A DNA stretch of 9,735 bases from Pseudomonadota bacterium. Lineage in GTDB: Bacteria; Pseudomonadota; Alphaproteobacteria; UBA8366; JADFVY01. The notes beneath the pieces are model-generated. The model was not told where the DNA came from. It did no database searches and saw only the letters and a program-made list of their open reading frames with translations. Positions 1 to 5,581 of the stretch are shown here, piece by piece. Positions within the stretch are counted from its first letter, which is position 1. Each line of letters starts with the position of its first letter. The position numbers and the translations under genes were made by a program. The stretch is taken from contig DAOVHN010000043.1 of the NCBI GenBank assembly GCA_030671915.1, forward strand, positions 1 through 9,735, read 5' to 3'.

Positions 1-1
1 A

Positions 2-265
2 CGCACGGCGCAGGAAAGCTTCGACCCCGAGGCCTTCCTCCTGCGCCGCTCCATGCCATGGTCGCAAGCGGACGGCGAAGGGCTGATGTTCGTCGCCTTC
101 GGCCACTCCTTCGACGCCTTCGAGGCCCAGCTCGCTCGCATGACCGGCCAGGAAGACGGCGTCACCGACGGCCTCTTCCGCTTCACCCGCCCGGTAACGG
201 GAAGCTATTTCTGGTGCCCGCCGGTGGCCGACGGCGAGCTGGATTTGGGTGCGGTTGGGATTTGA
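2..265 (+). CDS. Dyp-type peroxidase, C-terminal part (5' end outside window)
   Basis: This is the last 87 codons of a gene that begins before the window. The reading frame is open from base 2 and ends at TGA 263-265. The translation carries the typical C-terminal end of dye-decolorizing (Dyp-type) haem peroxidases: a RRSMPW segment, GLMFVAFGHSFDAFEAQL, then MTGQEDGVTDGLFRFTRPVTG and a final WCPP. These enzymes bind haem b and use hydrogen peroxide to oxidise varied substrates; some are encapsulin cargo, which cannot be judged here. The catalytic Asp/Arg and proximal His lie upstream and are not visible. The stop follows shortly after WCPP, as is usual in the family, so the C-terminus looks intact. 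The family call is firm and the subfamily unknown. Confidence 0.85.
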   Translation, partial: RTAQESFDPEAFLLRRSMPWSQADGEGLMFVAFGHSFDAFEAQLARMTGQEDGVTDGLFRFTRPVTGSYFWCPPVADGELDLGAVGI

Positions 266-466
266 ATTCGGCGGCGAACCGAAGCGGAGGTTCAACCCCA
301 TGCGCCAGGTTTTTCCGCGGGTTGCAGGGGTGGCTTTATCTACCGCGTGCTTGATGCCGTAATGGCCGGGGCGGGGTTGTCGTATGTGTGGGCGACGTTC
401 CCGCCGGGCGCGCTGTTGAAAACTTAACTGTCTGTTATTATTATGAAAAACGTCTAAATAGGTATA

Positions 467-663
467 CTGTCCCCGGAATTGCTGTCCCCGGAATTGTGCG
501 CGGATCGGAGATCCGCCACCCGCTCCCGGGGCCAGCCCGGCGCTCGGGGCGCGCTCTCGCGCGCGGTCGCTCGGGCGCGCGGTCGCGCTTGCCTCCCTGG
601 TGTGGTGATCGGGATTGATCGCACGGCGGCCCATGGCTCCAGACGCAGCCTGTCCCCGGAATT
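467..663. repeat. Three copies of the 14-bp motif CTGTCCCCGGAATT
   Basis: Identical copies of CTGTCCCCGGAATT occur at 467-480, 482-495 and 650-663, all in the same orientation. The first two are a 15-bp tandem and the third lies 155 bp further on. The first copy is preceded by AAATAGGTATA. From memory, GGTATACTGTCCCCGGAATT-like sequences recur next to REP-associated tyrosine transposases (Y1/IS200-like, RAYT) in many Pseudomonadota. I see no transposase ORF here, so this would be a remnant or a non-autonomous copy. The copies are seen directly; the RAYT link is inference. Confidence 0.55.
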
Positions 664-688
664 CCCGCAAGGAGCAGCAGTCGCCAGG

Positions 689-717
689 TTAACGATGTGT
701 TAATTAACGATGTGTTA
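689..717. repeat. 14-bp direct repeat TTAACGATGTGTTA x2
   Basis: TTAACGATGTGTTA occurs at 689-702 and again at 704-717, a 15-bp period or about one and a half helical turns. It lies just upstream of a TATAAT hexamer at 737-742. The position suits a regulator-binding site, but a tandem duplication inside an insertion remnant would look the same. Confidence 0.5.
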
Positions 718-736
718 TATGTCGTCAATTGGGCCA

Positions 737-742
737 TATAAT
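737..742 (+). promoter_or_regulatory. Candidate -10 element (TATAAT) upstream of the lipoprotein gene
   Basis: A perfect TATAAT stands 47 bases before the chosen ATG at 790, in an AT-rich island within otherwise GC-rich DNA. No good TTGACA-like -35 lies 16-18 bp upstream; that space holds the second copy of the 14-bp direct repeat, so an activator-dependent promoter is possible. The hexamer is seen; its function is inferred. Confidence 0.35.
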
Positions 743-789
743 TGTTAGTTATGTGACTCTTGGCATTGGCGAACAGCGTTGAACCGACA

Positions 790-1563
790 ATGGCAATGAA
801 CAGGTCATTTAACAAAGAGTGGCGCCGGATGGCAGGCTGGCTTTTGCCGTTGGTCACCGGCCTGTCGTTGAGCGGCTGCCAGGTGGCGCACATGGCGCTT
901 CCGCAAGACTTGCCGGGCGAATCCAGTGAACTGACTGTCGAAGGGCGGTCACTTTTGATCGTTCGCGACTCAATTCACTTCGGGCCCTACCGCGTCACCG
1001 ATATTCACCGGGGGTGGACCAAAGGAGAGGGATTCTCGATATCTCACGGTACTACTGAAATTAGCAGTTCCCAGGCAAAGCAAAAATATGAGTTCTCGGT
1101 CAATGAACCGGATCGCGCCACCTGGGAAGTGCACTGCGCCACGGGGGCTGACTGGAGTCAATTGGAAACACAAGGTTTCCTGGGAGGGGGCTTCGCTATC
1201 GAGTTCTCATCCAATCAGCAACTGGTTTGCATCCTGAAGCAGGAAGGCGGCGAGACGCCCTCGAAGCTTGTCATGGCGCAGTCCGCTTCCGCCAATGAGA
1301 CGGCGCTACAAGGCATTATGACGGATGGCGCTACTCGAATCGACATATCGGCGACACATAAGCTTGACACAACGCCCCTGCAGGTGAGTGCGCCGACGGG
1401 CTATATTTTCCATATCGGGGGCCGCCCCGTGGGAGCGGTAGAGGTTATCAACAAGGGTACTGTCTGGCTTAACGACTCGGTGACGCCCGAGACCCGCTCG
1501 GCCCTTGCAGCCACATCGGCTGTTCTACTCTTGTACCAGGACATAAAAAAAATGTCGCAATGA
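790..1563 (+). CDS. Predicted lipoprotein, orphan of unknown function
   Basis: I do not recognise this protein. From ATG 790 it is 257 residues. The N-terminus has a basic stretch (NRSFNKEWRR), a hydrophobic run (GWLLPLVTGL) and the lipobox LSGC with Cys30, so a lipoprotein signal cleaved before Cys30 is likely. The rest is hydrophilic and looks like a beta-rich extracytoplasmic domain with two further Cys (in EVHCATG and LVCILK) that could pair. A hydrophobic stretch (ALAATSAVLLLY) lies near the C-terminus. The frame extends back to a TTG at 760, but the added residues (including SVEPT) do not improve the signal peptide. ATG 796 and ATG 829 are alternatives; 829 has AAGAG upstream but loses the basic region. 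No Shine-Dalgarno is clear at 790. Codon use is less GC-biased than in the other genes, and repeats flank it on both sides, suggesting horizontal acquisition. Confidence 0.7.
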   Translation: MAMNRSFNKEWRRMAGWLLPLVTGLSLSGCQVAHMALPQDLPGESSELTVEGRSLLIVRDSIHFGPYRVTDIHRGWTKGEGFSISHGTTEISSSQAKQKYEFSVNEPDRATWEVHCATGADWSQLETQGFLGGGFAIEFSSNQQLVCILKQEGGETPSKLVMAQSASANETALQGIMTDGATRIDISATHKLDTTPLQVSAPTGYIFHIGGRPVGAVEVINKGTVWLNDSVTPETRSALAATSAVLLLYQDIKKMSQ

Positions 1564-1687
1564 AACACGGGGCAGCAACTGGAAACAGGGTCAGGCTCGC
1601 ATTATTGTATTATTTACCGCGTAACTCATTGAAATACAACAATACTGAGTCCACCGCTCCTTAATCCCCCGCACCGGGACAGGCAAC

Positions 1688-1754
1688 GACGGGCGGGGAT
1701 CCTCGCTGAGCCACGGTCTTCGGGGACCAAGGATGAGACGGTCTCCCGCCCGTC
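1688..1754. repeat. Inverted repeat with internal stems (possible structured RNA)
   Basis: A perfect 10-bp inverted repeat, GACGGGCGGG at 1688-1697 and CCCGCCCGTC at 1745-1754, encloses further complementary segments in nested order: ATCCT 1699-1703 with AGGAT 1730-1734, and GGTC 1715-1718 with GACC 1725-1728 around a TTCGGG loop. A single folded RNA about 67 nt long is possible from either strand. No U-run follows on either strand, so it is not a standard terminator. Role unknown. Confidence 0.4.
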
Positions 1755-1858
1755 TCTATCCTCTATCCCACATCCGCGACAGACAAGGATGAGGATTTTC
1801 TATATAATCCAACCACTCGTTCCTCATCCTGGAGACCATTGCACGAAACCGAAATTCA

Positions 1859-1957
1859 TCATTGCGAGGCGCGTCCTTCGACGGGCTCAGGATGAGGGCG
1901 CCGCGGCAATCCAGGCTGGCGGCGGGGCTGGATTGCTTCGCCAGAGGCTCGCAATGA
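1859..1957. repeat. Palindromic repeat A (TCATTGCGAG ... CTCGCAATGA)
   Basis: Outer arms TCATTGCGAG (1859-1868) and CTCGCAATGA (1948-1957) are perfect inverted repeats. Inner arms GCAATCCAG (1906-1914) and CTGGATTGC (1928-1936) are also perfect. Sequences of the type CATTGCGAGG...GCAATCCAG are a known kind of dispersed intergenic palindrome in several bacterial genomes (from memory). The left half is interrupted by the left arm of repeat B. Confidence 0.6.
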
Positions 1958-2005
1958 CGACCTTGCGCTTCGCGCAAAGGTCCTCATCCTGAGCCTGTCG
2001 AAGGA
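1874..2005. repeat. Inverted repeat B (24-bp arms, CCTTCGACGGGCTCAGGATG type)
   Basis: The left arm at 1874-1897 and the right arm at 1982-2005 are reverse complements at 23 of 24 positions (key core CTTCGAC-GGCTCAGGATGAGG). The left arm lies inside repeat A and the right arm beyond it, so the two families are interleaved rather than nested. Partial copies of the AGGATGAG core occur at 1729-1737, 1785-1793 and, inverted, at 1822-1830. This core is, from memory, a common dispersed repeat in alphaproteobacterial genomes. Confidence 0.6.
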
Positions 2006-2050
2006 TGTGCCAGCATGGAGCCGCGGTGCCCGCCAGACGCAACCGGCGGC

Positions 2051-3934
2051 TCATCCCCCCGCCGCCTCAAGCGCTTCCTGGGCCTCCAGCCACGCCGACT
2101 CGGCGGCCTCGATATCCCGGTCGATTTCTCCCGCTCGCCTGTTCAGCGTCGTGACGTCGCCGGCCGGGCCGTCATAGAGCTTCGGGTCGGCAAGTTTGGC
2201 ATGCAGACTGTCCTTTTCCGCCTGCAGTTTCCCGACCCGCGCCTCGGCCGTCTTGATGGCCTTTCGCAGATTGGCGGTGACGGCGCGGGCCTCGGCGCGG
2301 CGGCGGCGTTCGTCTGCCTTGTTGACGGATGCCTTGGGTTTCTCGCCGCGTGCCTGGCGGCGTTCCGCGCGCGCCGCGTCCAGCAGTAGCCGACGATAAT
2401 CGTCGAGGTCGCCTTCGTACGATTTGCAGGTGCCGTCCGCCACCAGCCAAAGCCTGTCCGCCGCCAGCTCCACCAGATGGGCGTCATGGGTGACCAGTAT
2501 CACCGCGCCTTCATATTCGTTCAGCGCCTGCACCAGGGCCTCGCGCGCGTCCACGTCGAGATGGTTGGTGGGCTCGTCCAGCAGCAGCAGATGCGGCGCG
2601 TCGCGGGTGATGGTGGCCAGCAGCAGCCGTGCCTTCTCGCCGCCGGACAAATCCGCGATGCGGGTGATGGCGCGGTCGCCGGTCAGCCCGAAGCGGCCCA
2701 GATGGCCGCGCAGCCTCGCCTCGCCGAGAAGCGGCATCAGGGCCGTCATATGCTGGACCGGGGTTTGCCCCTCGGGCAGTTCTTCCAACTGGTTCTGCGC
2801 GAAATAGCCGACTTTCAGCTTGCCGGAGCGATGCACCTTGCCCTCTAGCGGGCTGAGCCGTTTGGCCAGCAGGCGCAGCAGCGTCGTCTTGCCGTTGCCG
2901 TTGGCACCCAGCAGCGCGATGCGGTCGTCCATGTCGATGCGCAGGTTCAGCCCCCGCAAGATCGGCTCGCCGGAGTCGTAGCCGACCGACGCGCCGTCCA
3001 GGGTCACGATCGGCGGGGCCAGCGGTTCGGGTTGTGGAAAGTCGAAACGCTCGTTGCGGTCCGCCACCACGGCGGCGATCGGTTCCATCCTGGCCAACGC
3101 CTTGATGCGGCTCTGCGCCTGGCGCGCCTTGGAGGCCTTGTAGCGAAAGCGGTCGACGAAAGCCTCGATGCGTTTGCGCTCGGCGGCCTGGCGGGTCGCC
3201 ATGGCCGACTGGTGGACCAGCGCCTCGCGTCGGGTGCGTTCGAACCGGTCATAGCCGCCGCGATAGGCGACCAGCTTTTGCCCTTCCAGATGCCAGATGC
3301 CGTCGACCGCCTTGTTCAACAGGTCGCGGTCATGGCTGACCAACAGCATGGTATTGGGATAGGTGGCCAGGAAGCCTTCCAGCCACATGGCGGCTTCCAG
3401 GTCCAGATGGTTGGTGGGTTCGTCCAGCAGCAGCAGGTCGGGTTTGGCGAATAGCACGGCGGCCAGTGCGACGCGCATGCGCCAGCCGCCCGAAAATTCC
3501 TCGATGGCACGCGCCTGCGACGCCTCGTCGAACCCCAGGCCAGCGAGGATGGAGGCTGCCCGCGCCTCCGCCCGGTGGGCCTCGATGTCGGCCAGCCTTT
3601 CATGGATTTCCGCGACCCGGTGCGGGTCGGATGCGGTTTCCGCCTCGGCCAGCAGGGCCGCGCGTTCGATGTCGGCGGCCAGGACGATGTCCAGCGGGCT
3701 TTGTTTACCGGTCGGTGTTTCCTGGGCGACCGTGCCGATGCGCGCTTTGTTGCGGATGCGAATATCGCCGTCGGCCGGCGCGATCGTGCCGGCGATCAGG
3801 CCCAGCAGGGGCGATTTGCCGGTCCCGTTGCGCCCCACCAGCCCGATTCGCGCGCCGGCGGGCAGCCTCGCGGTGGCGCATTCCAGCAAGGTCCGGCCCG
3901 CGATCCGGTATGTCACTCCGTCGATTGTCAGCAT
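2051..3934 (-). CDS. ABC-F family ATPase (YheS/Uup type), ribosome-associated
   Basis: Soluble protein of 627 residues with two ABC ATPase domains in tandem and no membrane segment, the hallmark of ABC-F proteins, which act on ribosomes. Domain 1: Walker A GRNGTGKS (34-41), signature FSGG (147-150), Walker B LLLLDEPTNHLD (167-178), switch His201. A basic inter-domain linker follows (about 225-285, with RFRYKASKARQAQSRIKAL), which contacts tRNA and rRNA in the family. Domain 2: Walker A GANGNGKT (343-350), signature LSGGE (429-433), Walker B DEPTNHLD (453-460), His483. The C-terminal 540-625 is a charged, coiled-coil-like arm. FSGGWRMR and the linker resemble E. coli YheS. The ATG at 3934 gives the usual MLTIDGVTYRI start with AAGAG upstream; the TTG at 3970 would add 12 atypical residues. 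Pro replaces the usual Thr after the first Walker A Ser. The gene stands alone, divergent from ndk. Confidence 0.92.
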   Translation of the reverse strand: MLTIDGVTYRIAGRTLLECATARLPAGARIGLVGRNGTGKSPLLGLIAGTIAPADGDIRIRNKARIGTVAQETPTGKQSPLDIVLAADIERAALLAEAETASDPHRVAEIHERLADIEAHRAEARAASILAGLGFDEASQARAIEEFSGGWRMRVALAAVLFAKPDLLLLDEPTNHLDLEAAMWLEGFLATYPNTMLLVSHDRDLLNKAVDGIWHLEGQKLVAYRGGYDRFERTRREALVHQSAMATRQAAERKRIEAFVDRFRYKASKARQAQSRIKALARMEPIAAVVADRNERFDFPQPEPLAPPIVTLDGASVGYDSGEPILRGLNLRIDMDDRIALLGANGNGKTTLLRLLAKRLSPLEGKVHRSGKLKVGYFAQNQLEELPEGQTPVQHMTALMPLLGEARLRGHLGRFGLTGDRAITRIADLSGGEKARLLLATITRDAPHLLLLDEPTNHLDVDAREALVQALNEYEGAVILVTHDAHLVELAADRLWLVADGTCKSYEGDLDDYRRLLLDAARAERRQARGEKPKASVNKADERRRRAEARAVTANLRKAIKTAEARVGKLQAEKDSLHAKLADPKLYDGPAGDVTTLNRRAGEIDRDIEAAESAWLEAQEALEAAGG

Positions 3935-3994
3935 GGCGCGTGCTCTTAGCACGGCTGGTGCCGCCGTCAAAGATGCCGTTGTTTAAAGTTTGAC

Positions 3995-4076
3995 CGGCTC
4001 CAGCCCGTTCCCCCACCCGGCCGCCCAACGACATTGTACGCTGTGGGCGGCCGGGTGGGGGAGCGGGCCGGAGCCG
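3995..4076. repeat. Near-perfect 32-bp inverted repeat between the ABC-F gene and ndk
   Basis: Arms at 3995-4026 and 4045-4076 are reverse complements at 30 of 32 positions, separated by an 18-base loop (4027-4044). The arms are very G+C rich (CCCCCACCCGGCCGCCC). It lies upstream of the promoter proposed for ndk and upstream of the ABC-F start, so it is not a terminator of either gene, and no U-run follows. It resembles a dispersed palindromic element; a cruciform or a mobile palindrome is possible. Confidence 0.7.
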
Positions 4077-4111
4077 ACTCCACTCAAATGCTAAAAGGCC
4101 GGATTCGATGC

Positions 4112-4140
4112 TTGTCGGCCACGATAGGCACGTCTATAAC
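4112..4140 (+). promoter_or_regulatory. Candidate sigma70-type promoter of ndk
   Basis: TTGTCG (4112-4117) and TATAAC (4135-4140) are separated by exactly 17 bases, close to the housekeeping consensus. Transcription would begin near 4147, giving a leader of about 50 nt. A small hairpin, CGCCCG (4154-4159) with CGGGCG (4168-4173), lies in that leader before the ribosome-binding site. Confidence 0.5.
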
Positions 4141-4198
4141 GCCGCGACCGTTCCGCCCGGGCGTTTTCGGGCGTGGAAATACAGAGGATTCAGAGGAC

Positions 4199-4621
4199 AT
4201 GGCTAAAGAACGCACTCTTTCAATTATCAAGCCGGACGCGACGCGCCGCAATCTTACGGGCAAGATCAACGCCCGATTCGAGGACGCCGGGCTGCGCATC
4301 GTCGCGCAGAAGCGTCTGTGGCTGACCCGCGGCCAGGCCGAGGCCTTTTATGGGGTTCACAAGGAACGCGCCTTTTTCAACGACCTGTGCGACTTCATGG
4401 TCTCGGGCCCGGTTGTGGCCCAGGTACTGGAAGGCGACAATGCGGTGGCGAAGAACCGCGAGGTCATGGGCGCCACCAACCCGGCCCAGGCCGACGCCGG
4501 CACGATCCGCAAGGATTTCGCCGAATCCATCGAGGCCAACTCGGTGCATGGTTCGGACTCGGCCGAGAACGCCGCCATCGAGATTGCCTTCTTCTTCAGC
4601 GAGATCGAAATCGTCGGCTGA
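4199..4621 (+). CDS. ndk: Nucleoside diphosphate kinase
   Basis: Cytosolic enzyme that transfers the gamma-phosphate of ATP to other (deoxy)nucleoside diphosphates through a phospho-histidine intermediate, balancing NTP and dNTP pools. The 140 residues match the family length and are recognisable throughout: [11 protein letters not shown] near the start, [10 protein letters not shown] (51-60), [12 protein letters not shown] (68-79), MGATNP (90-95), and the active-site block NSVHGSDS with His117 at the standard position. The ATG at 4199 gives the usual [13 protein letters not shown] start and is preceded by AGAGGA at 4183-4188 with good spacing (a second AGAGGA abuts the ATG). Longer in-frame extension upstream runs through the leader and inverted repeat and is unlikely. 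It is a single-gene unit with a candidate promoter at 4112-4140 and a strong terminator after it. Confidence 0.97.
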   Translation: MAKERTLSIIKPDATRRNLTGKINARFEDAGLRIVAQKRLWLTRGQAEAFYGVHKERAFFNDLCDFMVSGPVVAQVLEGDNAVAKNREVMGATNPAQADAGTIRKDFAESIEANSVHGSDSAENAAIEIAFFFSEIEIVG

Positions 4622-4670
4622 CGCTTTTTCCGCCTGTGCGGAACCGGCCGGAGCCGACCAGCCTTAAAAG

Positions 4671-4710
4671 AAAAGGGGCGCACCCGCCGGGCGCGCCCCT
4701 TTTTTATTTT
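4671..4710. terminator. Intrinsic terminator after ndk, probably bidirectional
   Basis: An 11-bp perfect stem, AAAAGGGGCGC (4671-4681) with GCGCCCCTTTT (4693-4703), closes an 11-base loop. On the plus strand it runs into TTTTTTATTTT, a classic Rho-independent signal about 50 bases after the ndk stop. Read on the minus strand, the stem is followed by TTTTCTTTT, so it can also end transcription of the small convergent gene whose stop is at 4724. Confidence 0.88.
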
Positions 4711-4723
4711 TCCGCCTTGGACT

Positions 4724-4861
4724 TTAGGCGAACGCCAAGCCCAGAAGCAGGAGCACGACGAGCGTCGCCGCGCCGCTGACGATCATCAGCTTCCAGATAT
4801 GGTCCCAGGTTTTAAGATTTTCCTCGGGCGCGTTCATGTAGTCCAGTTTATGTTCCGCCAT
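4724..4861 (-). CDS. aa3-type cytochrome c oxidase subunit IV-like small membrane protein
   Basis: A 45-residue ORF, easily missed because of its size. It starts MAEHKLDYMN, continues APEENLKTWDHIWKL, and ends with one membrane segment (about 27-45, MIVSGAATLVVLLLLGLAFA) up to the stop TAA. This layout, a short polar N-terminus with a Y-M...E-x-(2)-TW pattern followed by one helix at the very C-terminus, fits the bacterial aa3-type cytochrome c oxidase subunit IV family (COX4_pro_2, PF07835), a small accessory subunit of the terminal oxidase. The ATG is preceded by AGGGG with an 8-base spacer. The main oxidase genes are not in the window, so it is a stand-alone gene, convergent with ndk and ending at the shared terminator. 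The coding call is good; the family call is from pattern only. Confidence 0.75.
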   Translation of the reverse strand: MAEHKLDYMNAPEENLKTWDHIWKLMIVSGAATLVVLLLLGLAFA

Positions 4862-4899
4862 TTCTCTAACCCCTGCTGAAACGATAATTCGGCGCCCTT

Positions 4900-4926
4900 G
4901 GTATACCGAAGCGGTGAATTTGGCAA
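4900..4926 (-). promoter_or_regulatory. Candidate promoter of the small subunit IV-like gene
   Basis: On the minus strand TTGCCA (4926-4921) is followed after 15 bases by TATACC (4905-4900), about 39 bases before the ATG at 4861. The spacer is shorter than ideal. It sits in the gap after the purN stop, so the small gene may have its own promoter or be read from purMN. Confidence 0.3.
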
Positions 4927-4927
4927 G

Positions 4928-5581
4928 TCAGGGCAGATCCGGATTGCGCAGTGAAACCGTTGCGGTGGGTGCGTCGACGACTGCCCGGCCGCCCTCCACG
5001 CGCACCCGTCCCTCGGCCAACAGACGCAGCGCCATGGGGTAGATCAGATGTTCCTGTTCGAGGATTCGCGCCGCCAGACTGTCGGGCGTGTCGCCGGGCA
5101 GAACCGGCACCGCGGCCTGGGCGATAATCGGGCCGGTATCCACGTCCGGGCGCACGAAATGGACGCTGCAGCCGGCCAGTTTTACCCCCGCTTCCAGCGC
5201 CCGTTCATGGGTATCGAGCCCGCGGAAGGAAGGCAGCAGGGAGGGGTGGATATTGATCATACGGTCCCGCCATGCCTCGATAATCACGGTATCGAGCAGC
5301 CGCATGAAGCCGGCGAGACAGACCAATCCCGCGCCATGGCGGTGGATCTCCGCATCCATCGCCGCGTCGAAACTGGCGCGGTCGGGGAAATCCTTGTGCG
5401 AAATGACCTCGGTGGCAATGCCGGCTTCGCGCGCGAAGTCCAGGCCCGCCGCGTCCGCCCTGTTCGACAGCACCAGTACGATCTTTGCTGGATAGTCCGG
5501 CCTCGCACAGGCGCGCACCAGCGCCTGCATGTTGCTGCCCCGCCCCGAGATCAGGACTGCGACCTTTCGCCGCACGGTCAT
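4928..5581 (-). CDS. purN: Phosphoribosylglycinamide formyltransferase
   Basis: Third step of de novo IMP synthesis: transfers a formyl group from 10-formyltetrahydrofolate to GAR, giving FGAR, in the cytosol. The 217 residues match the family length. Visible motifs: [15 protein letters not shown] at the N-terminus (phosphate-binding loop, GRGSN 13-17), CLAGFMRLL (88-96), [12 protein letters not shown] with the catalytic Asn110 and His112, GCSVHFV (137-143), and DVDTGPII with the catalytic Asp148. The ATG at 5581 overlaps the purM TGA as ATGA, implying translational coupling, and gives the standard short N-terminus. The open frame extends upstream into purM, but that part is out-of-frame shadow. 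Its neighbour purM catalyses a later step of the same pathway. Confidence 0.96.
   Translation of the reverse strand: MTVRRKVAVLISGRGSNMQALVRACARPDYPAKIVLVLSNRADAAGLDFAREAGIATEVISHKDFPDRASFDAAMDAEIHRHGAGLVCLAGFMRLLDTVIIEAWRDRMINIHPSLLPSFRGLDTHERALEAGVKLAGCSVHFVRPDVDTGPIIAQAAVPVLPGDTPDSLAARILEQEHLIYPMALRLLAEGRVRVEGGRAVVDAPTATVSLRNPDLP

Larger units (their letters stand above)
266..789. other. Gene-poor, repeat-containing region between the peroxidase and the lipoprotein gene
   Basis: No convincing gene lies in these 524 bases. Bases 266-420 are GC-rich. In the peroxidase frame they stay open after its stop until TAA near 427, which may be a decayed coding remnant but is weak. Bases 421-460 are AT-rich. 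Bases 467-663 contain the three-copy CTGTCCCCGGAATT motif and, between copies 2 and 3, a GC-rich stretch with many short CGCGCG palindromes. Bases 689-750 are AT-rich and look like a promoter region for the next gene. The abrupt changes in base composition suggest a patchwork of insertions and deletions. Confidence 0.6.
1564..2050. other. Gene-poor region filled with inverted repeats
   Basis: No supported gene lies between the lipoprotein stop and the end of the ABC-F gene. The stretch starts with an AT-rich part (about 1595-1660) containing GGGTCAGGCTCGCATTATTG. It then has a structured inverted repeat (1688-1754), a 10-bp inverted repeat AGGATGAGGA/TCCTCATCCT (1786-1795 and 1821-1830), and two interleaved palindromic repeats (1859-2005). 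Short ORFs here run across repeat arms and are not credible. I see no clear intrinsic terminator for either flanking gene. Confidence 0.6.

Noticed and set aside
240..310. tRNA-like GGTTCAA sequence followed by CGCCA
   Set aside because: No cloverleaf can be formed: acceptor and anticodon stems are missing.
266..427. Possible extension of the peroxidase frame after its stop, ending ...VWATFPPGALLKT
   Set aside because: The peroxidase already has its complete C-terminus (WCPP plus a short tail). The extension matches nothing I know, so a readthrough or fused gene cannot be supported, although a decayed gene end is possible.
467..717. Short CRISPR-like direct repeats
   Set aside because: Copies are 14 bp, with 1-bp or irregular spacing, no spacer array and no cas genes nearby.
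760..789. TTG start for the lipoprotein gene
   Set aside because: It adds ten residues before the basic region of the signal peptide and has no ribosome-binding site; ATG 790 or 796 gives a normal lipoprotein signal.
3935..3970. TTG start for the ABC-F gene
   Set aside because: The family begins at MLTIDGVTYRI; the extra 12 residues are atypical, and ATG 3934 has an upstream AAGAG.
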